Positions 11,695 through 23,066 of a stretch of 64,000 nucleotides of DNA are shown here, one piece after another. Every line of letters starts with the position of its first letter. The stretch's first letter is position 1. The translations under genes and the position numbers were made by a program. Origin of the DNA: Periplaneta americana. Its lineage: Eukaryota; Arthropoda; Insecta; Blattodea; Blattidae. The stretch spans positions 161,222,602 through 161,286,601 of the forward strand of contig NC_091132.1 in NCBI RefSeq assembly GCF_040183065.1. The letters run 5' to 3'. The notes under the pieces are model-generated. The model was not told where the DNA came from. It worked only from the letters and a program-made list of their open reading frames with translations, and did not search any database.

Positions 11695-11954
11695 GTCCGC
11701 TCCTGTGGAGTAACGGTCAGCGCGTCTGGTCTCGAAACCAGGTGGCGCGGGTTCGAATCCCGGTCGGGGAAAGTTACCTGGTTGAGGTTTTTTTCCTGGG
11801 TTTTCCCTCAACCCAAAACGATCAAATGCTGGGTAACTTTTTGTGCTGGACTCTGGACTCATTTCACCTGCATTGTCACTTTCATGTCATTCAGACGCTA
11901 AATATCCTGACATGTTGATACAGCGTCGTAAAATAATCCAATTTAAAAAAATAA
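11695..11954 (+). mobile_element. complete tRNA-derived SINE with 11-bp target duplication
   Basis: The tRNA-like head has box A around GTGGAGTAACGGTCAGCG and a perfect box B GGTTCGAATCC. The body has TGGTTGAGGTTTTTTTCC and AATGCTGGGTAACTTTTT, and the tail has GCGTCGTAAAATAAT then A-rich sequence. AATAAAATTCA is repeated directly at 11684-11694 and 11955-11965. It sits in the intron between the two small zinc-finger exons. Confidence 0.85.
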
Positions 11955-11965
11955 AATAAAATTCA

Positions 11966-12337
11966 TTTAAATTTGAAAATGTTATATTCAGTATTTTATT
12001 GCTTACAGATATACCTCATTGATTAGTATTTTATAGTATTTCATTTCTTCCTAAAAACCTCGAAATTCCCCTCCTGCTTTTTAACAACAGATTGTATGAA
12101 TGTGCCACAGCATTTTAAACTACTGGTACACCTTTAGTGTGCCACACGTTGAAACACGCCGTTCTACAACGAAAAGCTGTGCGCCATGAAATATCTTCCC
12201 CTAGATTTGTCTTTTATTGGCTAAAATTCTACTAGGTCTATTGCGACTTAAATGTAGTTGTTTGGCATCTATAATCAATGTGCTGTTGTTAATGTAAAAT
12301 GAGCTATCTTTTTGTTTTATTTGCTCTGTATTTGTAG
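11966..12337. other. intron of zinc-finger gene 1
   Basis: AT-rich intron ending in a pyrimidine-rich tract and acceptor TATTTGTAG. Nothing else recognised. Confidence 0.5.
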
Positions 12338-12411
12338 GAAGTGCACTGTGACTTCAATGAGGATCCAAGGGTGGAATTGACGGCAGAAGACAACGGGGTT
12401 TTCGCCGAAAG
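12338..12411 (+). CDS. zinc-finger gene 1, second linker exon
   Basis: A 74-bp exon starting in phase 0 after TTTGTAG and ending two bases into a codon (GAA AG, donor GTGAGT). It encodes EVHCDFNEDPRVELTAEDNG plus VFAE, an acidic linker. The equivalent exon of zinc-finger gene 2 is 42038-41959, with the same phases and a related EVKLEVTAEENEV segment. It joins in frame to the finger exon at 16408 (AG plus G gives Arg). Confidence 0.75.
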
Positions 12412-13899
12412 GTGAGTGTGGTGTGCTAGTCTTCACGTAGAGAGTTGATTGTGTTTGAAGTGTCCGTTAGCTTGACTGTCCAGAAGCAGCTTCAGAAGAA
12501 CTGTCTGTCTGAATCATCCAGCAATAATCAGTCATCACATTCACACTGCACTTCGATTTATGTCTGGTTTCCATAAGTACTGTTCAAACCTTTCTTCATA
12601 TATTTCATTAAAAGTCCTTAAATTTTCAACAAAATAATTTAGATGGACAAGCATACACTCATATTGCAGCCTAGGGAATTGAAACTCTTCAACTGAATTT
12701 CTACAGTTTCTTTATAATTGAAGTCTTTGTAATTCCCAAGGAAATTATATACTGCCAAATTGAGTTCATTCGAAGAGTTTTTCTGTGATCTGCTCATCAC
12801 GTTTAGGAAGCCATTATGTAATATTAATTTGCGTGTTTTACTTATTTATTCATTTATTTATCTGATTGATCGTTCGTTCATGCATCGTGGTGCAGTTAAG
12901 GGCATCGGTCTTTCACTTTCACACAACCAGAATTACAACTACAATGATACATACAGTGGTTCTTCAACAATGTTTCACCAGGTTCTGATTTCTTTCTGTT
13001 TGGCCACGGTTTCTCATTCCACTGCGTAGACCTAGCCCTTCTATCCCTCTCACACAAGAAACTTTTTGGTGTTGTTTTTAATGCAGAGTTCCTAGCAATA
13101 ATGCCATTAACTCCCGTGCTGTCCAGTGTTTCGCACACATACTGAGTTTAGAATAGTGATTTCACGAAATGAGCATAGCAACTTATGATTTTCAAGTTAC
13201 AAGATAGCTGCATGCTTCTCTGTAAAAGACTGCATGTCTACTCAACTCTCAAGCACGAAAGTTTTACTGTAAGTGAAGTATTGTAGTTGTAGTGACATCA
13301 CAATCATATAAAAGAAACAATTTATATTATTAGTACCTGAGATACGTCATGCACAATAATAATGAGCAGTTAAAAACTGTAATGAATTTAGAAAAATTCT
13401 ACAGAAGACAGACAAGTAAGACACGGACATTATTTAAAAATGGAAATATGTGTGATATAAAATTGAAGCATTCAGCCGAACAACGGTCTATGTTACAATT
13501 TAAAAAAATCGAGATTTTAATGGTATAATGCTCTGTATAGTCTTACACAGCTGTCACAAAAATTGTTTTCCAATATCTTTATCAGAGGCGCTTCTACACG
13601 AGTTACAACCATGAATGTCTTGGTTGGAACAACAGTCTATGTCACTAGTAACTTCTAGCGTATCGAGCTGTTTACATCATATTGGGAGTTACTGTATGGG
13701 AGTTTGTTCTCTTTACGAATACTGGGTACTTGAAATCTGTGTATCAGGTATCGGTTGATCTATCACGTAAAATGGACGACGGAAAGACAGTGATGATTTC
13801 TACGGTAGATATTGACCAGCTAAATAAATCTAAATGAATGAAAAGGATCCAGCCAAATTAATATTAGTAAGTGGAAAATGTGTCGCCAAAATCGGCCTG
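12412..13899. other. intron sequence of zinc-finger gene 1
   Basis: No coding or RNA feature supported. A segment at about 13440-13505 (TTCAGCCGAACAACGGTCTA region) recurs in inverted orientation at about 14910-14965, suggesting two decayed copies of one unidentified repeat. Confidence 0.4.
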
Positions 13900-14105
13900 G
13901 TGGGCGTAGTTGGTACAGAAGTTGCCTTCAATCCCCGAGGTTGCGGGTTCGATCCCGGGCCAGGTCGATGGCATTTAAGTGTGCTTACATGCAACAGGCT
14001 GATGTCCCTATTTTTACTGGCATGTAAAAGAACTCTGCGGGACACTGTCGACGGTGATATAACCTCGGAAGATGCGAGCGTCGTTAAATAAAACAATTTT
14101 TTTTT
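13900..14105 (+). mobile_element. tRNA-derived SINE
   Basis: Box A-like GTGGGCGTAGTTGGTA, box B GGGTTCGATCCC, a unique body (ACATGCAACAGGCTGATGTC) and the shared 3' tail GCGTCGTTAAATAAA followed by a T-rich stretch. Confidence 0.8.
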
Positions 14106-16407
14106 TTGTGTGTGACATAAAAGTCTCTGAGACAAAGTGGTGTTGAGTATACAAGGAAGACAAAGTCGCAAGATACTGGGAAAGATCCCCAAACTAATGG
14201 AATTTCCTCTCTGTTATTTTGCAGTATTTTATTACTTGTATTTTAATTTACATTTTACCTAGTGTTAGTCTCGCCATCTGTTGGGATGGATACTGAATAT
14301 TCGGGACAGGGATTCAAATTCCATCTCCTAACAGTTTCCCAACTGTCGTATTTCATCATCATCATCCTTCACGAATTAGGCCTCTGTAGACCTGTTTCGG
14401 CCCCATCTAGCAGTAACTGTCGTATTTAATTTTCTTTATTCTTATTGTTACAACTTTCATTAATTTAATGGTGTCCCTAGAGTGCAATACTGCAGTTATT
14501 TTCTATTATCGCTGCTATTATTTGATCAATATTGTATGTTTATTCATAATATGATATTGAGTATAAATTTAATAAATTACATGGTGTTAATTCATATTAA
14601 TATATAACATTTAAAACTCTATGTCATAATCGAATTGTTCATACTTTAACCTTTTTATTGATTTAGTTTGTTTCGTAATATTGTGACTGTATAAAACTGT
14701 TTATTGTCTGTATTCCCCAGTAGCATTTTTGTGGAGTTAAATCTATTGTTAAACTTCTGCGATGTGTAATATGTCCATCAGTAACATACATTCGTGTACC
14801 TTGCTTAGTGTACAAAATATATTCATGGAATAACAATCTATGTTCCCGTTGAATAGTAAATTTATGAGCGGAATTACGATGTAACATATTTGTTTCTCTT
14901 GCACAGTTGGCACATTGTAACATAGACCATTATGCAGCCCAATGCTTCAGTTATGATTTTATGACTATTTTTTTTATAAATTAACAGTACTTCATGTTAA
15001 ATCATATATTACATTCTTCTAGAGCGAAAATAATATGTATTGTAGTTTAATTATATCGTCATGAAACACTGGAAGAAAGACCAATATACTGGTACGTAAA
15101 TACATGCACAAACAGAACAACAAAGAAAATTATTTATTACCTAAGCTTTTATTTCATTAATTATATGTTGCAAATGCAATGTGTACTTACGATGTTGAAA
15201 CACATTTTCCTGTATTACAGGAGTTCATTCTTATTACTTGAAGCACTTACTGCAGAAGCTTCAGATTTAACTATTATTTTTAAGTAGAATATTCTCTATA
15301 CCAGGTAATATTACGTTAGCAGCTGCAGTCCTTAAAACTGGACATAATTTATTATCTGTCAGTTGACTCTTAACTTAAGATATGTTAAGTTTCATGGAAG
15401 GGAAGAACGATTACAAATATACGTACTGTCGAACATTGATATTATTTCCAAAACAAATTGTTACGTTATTATTTAAAATAAGAATTAAAAATTGAAGTAA
15501 TTGAGGATATTGTGATGAAACCTTCAATGCTCTTTATTCTTTAGCATGAGGTCGAATAATGTATTGCATTAAATTTGTACTTCCCTATGACATCTAGCAT
15601 AAGACTGCAAGTAGGAGAAGGATATCAGGGGTGGTAAGGTTTGAACACGTGGTGTCCTGGAACGAAATTGAAGAACAGCATGCAATAGAACTGATAACAT
15701 CGCTGGTTTAGAGGAAAGTGCTGGACATCGCTGTAAATGATTCTAATGTACTTCTTCCTAAAGACTGCATACTGGACAAAATGGCGAAGAAATAATTCCA
15801 ATTTACTTCAAATGTTTGTAGGTAGTGCTATTGATAGTAGTTCTACACAAAATATAAAAAGGAATGGAATTGTTACTAGTTAACATTCGCAAGACAATAA
15901 ATACCAAGTTAGGGATAATACCAATCAGATTTTCTCATGATGACGCTTACTGCGAAATGGAATCAGCAATGTTCCACTGCAATTTTCTCTAATTTCAAAG
16001 TGACAAAATTAGAAACTGTAAAGATTTTAGACATCACAAGAATAAAAGATTGAAACGGTTATAGCACATGTGTAATCTCGAATTTCGGAACAATCGAATA
16101 AAATAGCATGCTCGAGTCGAAAAAGAGTAAAGCAAAGTCAGGTGACGGGACAGAGAGGCTCATTAAAAATGAAAGCTAACTGAGAGTTGACTAACGTAGT
16201 GTAATCCTTATGAAATTTATTGCACAGATGAAGTCCAAATTCTTTAGTCAGGTTTGATACTTACGCCATTACTCTTAATTTCATTATGAGCATGTATCTC
16301 TAATCGTAATGTACCTCCTCATGAAATAGCTTTGTTCTGATTTGAATATTCAATAATGGAATGTATACTTGTGACTATTTTATAGACTGATAGTATATTT
16401 ACTTCAG
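14106..16407. other. remainder of the zinc-finger gene 1 intron
   Basis: About 2.3 kb of AT-rich sequence before the acceptor TATTTACTTCAG. I recognise no gene, terminal repeat or RNA apart from the inverted repeat copy near 14910-14965. Confidence 0.45.
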
Positions 16408-17449
16408 GATTGCAGCTAGGAATGAGAGGACTGAATCAACAGAATTGGCTAGTCTTGCTCTTGAAGGGAACGAGATTCCTAAGAAGACGGGTTCCTCGGG
16501 GAAACCTGTGCGAACTCGTGAAGATGAGAAGCAATTGGAATTACAATTGCCTAAAATATGTGCCTCGACTGCAAAAAATCTAATCTGTCATTCATCTATA
16601 GATGTAGACAAGAAAACTTTCAAATGCGAAGTTTGTGCTCAATGTTTTTCAAGCTCGAAAAGTCTAAAAACTCATGAAAGGCGGCACAGCTGGGAGAAAC
16701 GTTTCAAGTGTGATGTTTGTGGCAGGTGTTTCTTGGAGTCGGGTGGTTTAAAAAGCCATATACGCGTGCATACAGGAGAGAGGCCTTTCAATTGTAAATT
16801 CTGTGGTAAGTGCTTTTCACAGCTGCATAATGTAAAAACTCATCAACGTCTGCATACTGGCGACAAACCTTTCAAATGTGATGTTTGTGGGAAGTGTTTT
16901 TCGCGGTCCAGTGTCCTAAAACGTCATAAACATGTCCACTCTGCCGAGAAACCTTTCAAATGTGATGTTTGTGGTAAGCGTTTCTCGCACTCGGGTGGCC
17001 TTAAAGGCCACGAATGTGTGCACTCTGGCGAGAAACCTTTTAAATGTGATGTTTGTGGTCAGTCTTTCTCGCAGTTGGGTAACCTAAAATCCCATAAGCG
17101 TGTGCACTCTGCCGAGAAACCTTTTAAGTGTGAAGTATGTAGTAAATGTTTTCCGCGGTCGAGTGCCTTCAAACGCCATCAACGTGCCCACTCTGGCGAG
17201 AAACCTTTCAAATGTGATGTTTGTGGTAAGTGTTTCTCGGAATCGAGATGTCTTAAAGGCCATGAACGTGTGCATTCTGGCGAGAAACCTTTCAATTGTG
17301 TTTGTGGTAAGTCTTTCTCGCAGTTGGGTAACCTAAAATCCCATGCACGTGTGCACTCTGGCGAGAAACCGTTCAAATGTGATTTTTGTGGTAAATTTTT
17401 CTCGCAGTCTGCTCGTCTAAAAATGCATAAACGTCTGCATACTGGGTAG
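16408..17449 (+). CDS. zinc-finger gene 1, C-terminal exon with ten C2H2 fingers
   Basis: Enters in phase 2 from the exon ending at 12411 and runs 346 codons to TAG at 17447. A short basic/polar linker precedes ten tandem C2H2 fingers from about 16618, mostly FKCDVCGKCFSxSxxLKxH with HTGEKP or HSGEKP/HSAEKP linkers, a typical sequence-specific nuclear DNA-binding array. Finger 9 reads FNCVCGKSF: one residue is missing between the two Cys (C-x-C instead of C-x2-C), which should impair zinc binding there. The TAG replaces the Glu codon of the linker after finger 10, and finger-like sequence continues beyond it, so the gene is C-terminally truncated relative to its ancestor. Joined to exons 11408-11545 and 12338-12411 the visible product is about 417 residues plus the missing first exon. 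Confidence 0.85.
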
Positions 17450-17860
17450 AAACGTTTCAAATATGGTGTTTGTGGTAAAGCTTTCTATGTGTCAAGTAGC
17501 CTAAAGGTACATCTGCGCCGGCACACAGGCGAGAAACCTTTCAAATGTTATGTTTGTGGTACATGTTTCCCTAAGAGGAGACACATTAGTAAGATATCCT
17601 TGAAATGCAATGTTGATTTTGTGTGATTTTTTTTATGTGTTGTAGTCTTAAAAGCCGTCAACTCTCGCACACAGCCGAGAAACCTTGGAAATGTTACGGC
17701 CGGCAATTGTTTCGCTGGTGCGGTTAGTTTAAGTATTTATGTACTACAATCTATTGGTAAGAACCTTGCGTAATATGATTTTTGTGGTAAATGTTTTTGG
17801 CGGTCGGGTACTCTTAAAAGCCATTAACAACTATAGGCAAGGAACCTTTCATGTCTGATA
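17450..17860 (+). pseudogene. decayed zinc-finger tail of gene 1
   Basis: Directly after the TAG the same frame continues through [12 protein letters not shown] (first Cys replaced by Tyr), HTGEKPFKC and YVCGTCF. Finger fragments with stops and frameshifts (such as TTTTTGTGGTAAATGTTTTT near 17780) persist to about 17860. The ancestral array therefore had at least four more fingers. Confidence 0.75.
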
Positions 17861-19387
17861 GGCCTATTTGTAAAAACGTGTTTTTTGTTTTTTTTTTTAA
17901 ATATTTTTTCAAATATACTGATGAAAATGTTTGGTAATCCGATGTTTTGTGCAATGTGTGTTTTCTTTGTCCTGTAAGATAAAACTGTTAGGTCCACAAT
18001 AAACCAGGAAAGAAAACAACGAGAACAGAAATATTGTTAAACTACATTGTGCAAAGAACGTGAAAGTTCATTTACTCTTTTCTCATAAATCTATTTTCTC
18101 GTATATATTGCAGGAAAGGTGCATACTCATCCATCGTGTCTAACTAACTCAGAAATTGTGTAGAATCACTTTGAGTATTATGCTGCATGTATCTAACCAG
18201 ATTACTACTAGAATTGACTTCGTATGAAATTCTGTGTAAACATTTTGTATTAGTTTAACCTGTGTTTGAAGAACTCTTTTCAGAACATGGGAGGACTGGC
18301 AGTAAGAGGAATAAGAATAAAGTTCATGAGATTTGCTGATATGGCATTGTTAGCAGAAGAGGAGATGTTACTAAGGGATGTCAGCGTATAGATAATTATA
18401 CAGTATGGACACTTCGTGTCGGTACCTTTGATGTAGCAGGACTGATTTCAATGGCTTCAAACCAGTTTGAGCGTGAAATTATCCTTTCTTCCAGGATTTG
18501 TCACTGACATCGCACCAGCTAGCATTCGACACATCAGAAATATAACACATACAATTAATACATCTAGGTACATTATGCACTGAAATAAAATAAATTGGAG
18601 CGATGAAATAATAAATCCGTCATTAACTGTAATATGTAGACACTAGAGTTCCTTTACAATGAGAGTTGATACGTTGACCCGAACAACAATTAAAATACGA
18701 AATAATTTGTTGGTGCTGAAAATGGAAAATCCGGATTGATTTATAAGAATATTGTGGTTTGAGTAGAGTATTTTGTAGCTATTTCTGTAATAACTTTGTA
18801 AAAGAAATTTGAAGGCAACTTACATAAAGAAGCTTAAAATAATGCAGATTTGTTCCTAAACAATTTTGTTTACTATTTATTTACTTACCCTTAGTTAAGA
18901 AAGTGTTTGTGTAGTAAACTTTACTTTGAGAGATTGGCATATTTAATGGGTGCGCATACTAAACTTACTCAGTGGTAACTGATAAGTGTCCCGTATTTTT
19001 TTGCAATATGTCTGGGTACCCTAGAGGAAGGGGAAAAGGATAAGGTTGGGTCACTCGCTGAGAATAAACTGGCTACTGTAAGGAATGGTGAATGAAGTAG
19101 AGTTTGGGGCGGAAGAATATATCAGGTGATAGAATACATTAAGATATACGGATCATAGCAAGAGAGAAAAAAGTGGGCAGTACATGGGAAAGTTTAGAGA
19201 AACCTGGTTTTGCAGTGAAATACCTGTCCTTGTTTAGTACACTATATTAATTAATGACCCTTTGCTTACGTCAGCAAGCTCCTATTCATGAAAGAACACC
19301 ATTGTTCAATTATGCACATTGTCGTTTCCGTTAATGGTTTATTGTGTGTCATAGAACGCATTTGTATGCGGTGTACTTGTCAAAATG
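17861..19387. other. intergenic, one transposon-end fragment
   Basis: Around 17988-18020, GTCCACAATAAACCAGGAA and AACGAGAACAG resemble the terminal repeat of the nested element at 38087-40797. No partner end was found nearby. Otherwise no feature is supported. Confidence 0.4.
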
Positions 19388-19391
19388 TTAA

Positions 19392-21452
19392 CCCGAATCT
19401 GCCTAGAGGTACCGTATGGTACCACAGGTACATACAGTAGTTTCCAGTCACTGTGTTGGCAACAATGATTATTTTCACTATTTCTCATTGTTTAATTTAC
19501 TCACTGCCATCCCAGTTCTTGTTAGGAAAATAATATTTTGAAGTTATTTGGCTTGGTGTGCGTAGTGGCGTTCGGTAATTATACACATTTTCTTGAATCA
19601 CTCAATTTTAGTATCTGTTTGAAGTAAATATTTGAATACATTCAATTAGAATTATAATTTTGAATAAATTCTGATTTCATATATTGGAAAAGGCTTATAG
19701 TAAAGCATTCAATTCATGTTTTCACTATTAATATATGAACTGCCAAATATATATGACGTAGAGTTAGTCTGGTACAGTATGGTACTACTAGGCAGATGCC
19801 GTAGCATTTTGTAAGGAATCGATTTTTTCTCTTTATAGCATTCATATTGATAATTTATTATGGTTCCTGGGACATAGCACTTACTGAAGCTGTAAGAATC
19901 ATAGAGGATGACAGTATAATAATCTAAGTACTATCTATATTGAACCACGAGACGCCACAGTGAATTCTGATGAAGATTATAGAGAGGAAGGTACAGGCGG
20001 TTTACCTGATAATCTCTTTGGAAATCAATTTTATTACGGTGAAAGGCATATGATTTATCTAACTGTGATGAAGATAGTGATGTGACAAATATAGAATGTT
20101 AGAAGAAATAAGAAAACACAAAAAAAACTTTTACTTTGAAGAATCGAAAAAGGTTTGAATCTAAGAATGAAGATGAGATGAGGACAAGTAGTTCAATTCT
20201 GTGCTCACAAAATACAGAAAGAAAGCGTAATCAAGAAGGAAACAAACTCACACGAAAACCAACTTCATAGATACATGATGAACATCTCCCTTCTAACAGT
20301 AGCATTTTTCCTGTAGTTGACTACACATTTTATAGAGGAATAGCCTACGGAATTATTTGAAGTATTCTTTGACTGTAATGTTATTGATTTTCTTTTGTAA
20401 CAGAAAACCAGTGTTATGCTTTATTTTTAAATGTACACGGTTTACAAATAACAGGTGAAGAAATGAAATCCTTAATCGGAATTCTTCTCTTCAATGGCTA
20501 TAGTTTTGTACCTGGCAGAAGATGCTACTAGTAAAATGCTCTGGACACGCAATGTATTAGTTTACAATTGCATGTGGTGAGATCGATTTCAAATATCGTG
20601 CGATTTGTCCATTATGCTGATAATACCAAATTTTAGATCGGCAAGACAAAATGTGAAAACTCCGACCTCTGATAAATCTGATGAAGGAGAGATTTATGAA
20701 AAATTACATTCTGGCATAATGTATGAATTTTGATGAATGTATGATTCCCTATAGACGTCATCCTGCAAACATTTCATCAGGGGAAAGGTTCCGCTTCAAT
20801 TGTGGTGCCTAAACATTGCTTATGGGCATATCTGATATCTTTTGAAATATGCCAAGGGAAGAGTGTAAGTGCAAATGATCACTTTGAATTTGATTATGGA
20901 AAATGTGCAACACCTCTCGTTGATATGCTCAACAACTTACCACATGATATAAAGAGCCAACCCTTCCGACTGTACGCACTTTGATAACCTGCGAGGACTG
21001 GCTGGCCAACTGGCTGGCTGTCCTCATATACTCACACAATGCATTACGAGTGAAGTGGGACTCTATGTAAAATGTTTTGAAAAATGATATGTAAAATCTT
21101 AGGAAGTGCAACTAAAACAAGGAGCATTGAGGTGCAAACCCTTGCTATTTGTAAAAGCTAGCTCCAGTGCCCTGTTATTATCATACAAGAAATAAAATAA
21201 TAAAAGATAGTGAATGATATAGTGAAGTTTTTCTGTCATTCCAATAAATAAGACTTAAAATGATGAAATCTGAAGAAAAGAAATTTTGCACCCGTATCTG
21301 CCTAGCGTTACCGTATGGTACCACCCCTTAGCTTTGAAAGTAGATGATTTTAAACAAAATTGAGTTTAATTCCATAATAAGGACGTAAGTTTGAACAAAT
21401 GTTGAAGGAATTACAAAAATTGCCACATGTCAGAAAACCAGGCAGATTAGGG
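19392..21452 (+). mobile_element. piggyBac-type transposon, decayed, 2.06 kb
   Basis: TTAA occurs at both boundaries (19388-19391, 21453-21456). The ends CCCGAATCTGCCT and AGGCAGATTAGGG are inverted repeats beginning with CCC, the piggyBac hallmark. A subterminal motif (ATCTGCCTAG followed by a near-palindromic TACCGTATGGTACC) is found at about 19398-19423 and 21296-21322, and inverted at about 19777-19800. The transposase inside is broken. Confidence 0.85.
19900..20984 (+). pseudogene. piggyBac transposase remnant
   Basis: Translated fragments in shifting frames follow the PGBD order: an acidic N-terminus (EPRDATVNSDEDYREEGTGG), a block with VDYTFYRGIAYG and DCNVIDFL, MKSLIGILLFNG, then FDECMIP and an HFEFDYGK segment at 20802-20984. 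Many stops and frameshifts separate them, so no active transposase can be made. I recognise the family from block order; individual catalytic Asp residues cannot all be assigned. Confidence 0.7.
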
Positions 21453-21549
21453 TTAATAAAGTAACCATAAGTTTATATATTTATGATGTTATTTCCTATT
21501 TGTATTCTTTCATAACCATTTATGCTTTGTGCTATAAGACTACGAACTA

Positions 21550-23064
21550 CACTGCACGAAACAGTAAGAGGAACACTTGTAATGAATTGAATAAGTTATT
21601 GTTTTTCGAAGCTGTGATGCTGAAAATTGGATAATATGTAATTTGGAACATTAATTTAATCTAGGGATACAAATTTTAAAATTCCATGGCCTAAATACAG
21701 AGTAATTACCTTAAATAACAAATATGGAGAAAAATTTGATTGTGGACGTCACTAACAACTTCTAATTGGTAAGCTTTCTGACGTTGCCATAGTGACGAAA
21801 GATGATTACTCCCTTGGTCATTAAAGTCTCTGACAAAATGAGGCATTTAAATGAGTTTGAAGTATATCAAGCTCTACTTCTTTTACGACAAGGTCAATCA
21901 CTGAGACAAATGGCTAGAGAGCTTGAGGTTTCTCCTTCCGTGGTGTCCAGGTTACGTTACAGGCACAGAGAGACAAGTCAGTATTGTAGAAGACCTGGCC
22001 AGGACTGTAAATGTAAAACAAGCCTCAGGACGACAGATACATTGTCCTATCAGCTCTTCGACAGAGTAAAATAACTGCAAGAGATCTGCAGAATGACCTC
22101 TATATGGATTCCGGAATCCGGGTTTCAGACCAAACGGTAAGGAACAGATTAAGGAAAAACAATATTCTTCCAAAAAAGCCTGTTAAAAACAGCGTTTGAC
22201 AAATGAGCATCACGTAGCAAGACTTACGTTTGCTGAAAACCGTGCGGATTGGCAGTCTGAGCTCTTCTCGGATGAATCCAGGTATCGTCTTACACGTTGT
22301 GATGGTCGTTTATGGGTGTGGGGACGGCCAGGAGAAAGATTTTCTGTAAGAGTTGTACAGGAAATGGATAAATTCGGTGGAAATTCCATAATGGTATAGG
22401 CCGGAAATATGTACAACAATCGTATGGACCTCGTAATTGTTCCCCAGTGACTAAATGCAGTCTGGTACATCGAGGACGTTCTGGAAGAGCATCTAGTACC
22501 TGCTGCCATTGGAGTAGGCCCTGGATTTCTGTTTCTTCAGGATAATGCCAGGGCACATTCTGCTGCTGTCACCAGGGATTTCCTAAGAGAATGAAATTGA
22601 GGTAATGGAGTGGCCAGCGATCAGCCCAGATCTCAACCCTATTGAACACTTGTGGAATCTTCTGGATACGAAAGTCAAGAACCAACATCAAGCTCGACTA
22701 ACCCTGCAGGAACTTGGAGATGCCTTAAAGGAGGAATGGGAGAATATTTCCCAAGAATCTCACAGAGACCATGCCACGAAGGTGCCAAGCTGTCATCCAA
22801 TGTCTTAGAGGCCATACACGATACTAGAACTTTATTATGGATGTTTAAGTTTCATAAGTAAGCATGAGACTCATTTTCTTACATAGTGCAATGAGTTAAA
22901 CAGTTGTCTGTTGACATTATTCATTTGTCTTTATTGACATGGAGATAATTGTGGCCATAAATAGCCATAAATAATATACTTTATTAATTTCATGTCTGTA
23001 CTTTTATCCAATGAAAATAATATTTAAATAAATCTTCGTGTTCCCCTAATTGTTTTGAGCAGTG
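21550..23064 (+). mobile_element. Tc1-like transposon, about 1.5 kb
   Basis: Inverted ends CACTGCACGAAACAGTAAGA (left) and the complement of GGGGAACACGAAG-type sequence read from CACTGCTCAAAACAATTAGG (right) are each flanked by TA (21548-21549, 23065-23066), the Tc1/mariner target. It contains a broken Tc1 transposase. Confidence 0.85.
21802..22808 (+). pseudogene. Tc1-like transposase, frameshifted
   Basis: The N-terminal HTH region (RQGQSLRQMARELEVSPSVV) is open from 21802 (or ATG 21838) to 22074. A second frame from about 22196 carries LFSDESRYRL (first catalytic Asp) and WGRPGERF. After a stop (22397) come FLQDNARAHSA (second Asp) and EWPAISPDLNPIEHLW with the third catalytic Glu at the family position. 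Several frameshifts and stops make it inactive. Length and DD34E spacing fit Tc1 rather than mariner. Confidence 0.85.
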
Positions 23065-23066
23065 TA

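Noticed and set aside
14663..14923. 86-residue minus-strand frame within the gene 1 intron
   Set aside because: Part of a decayed repeat also seen inverted near 13440-13505; no recognisable domain.
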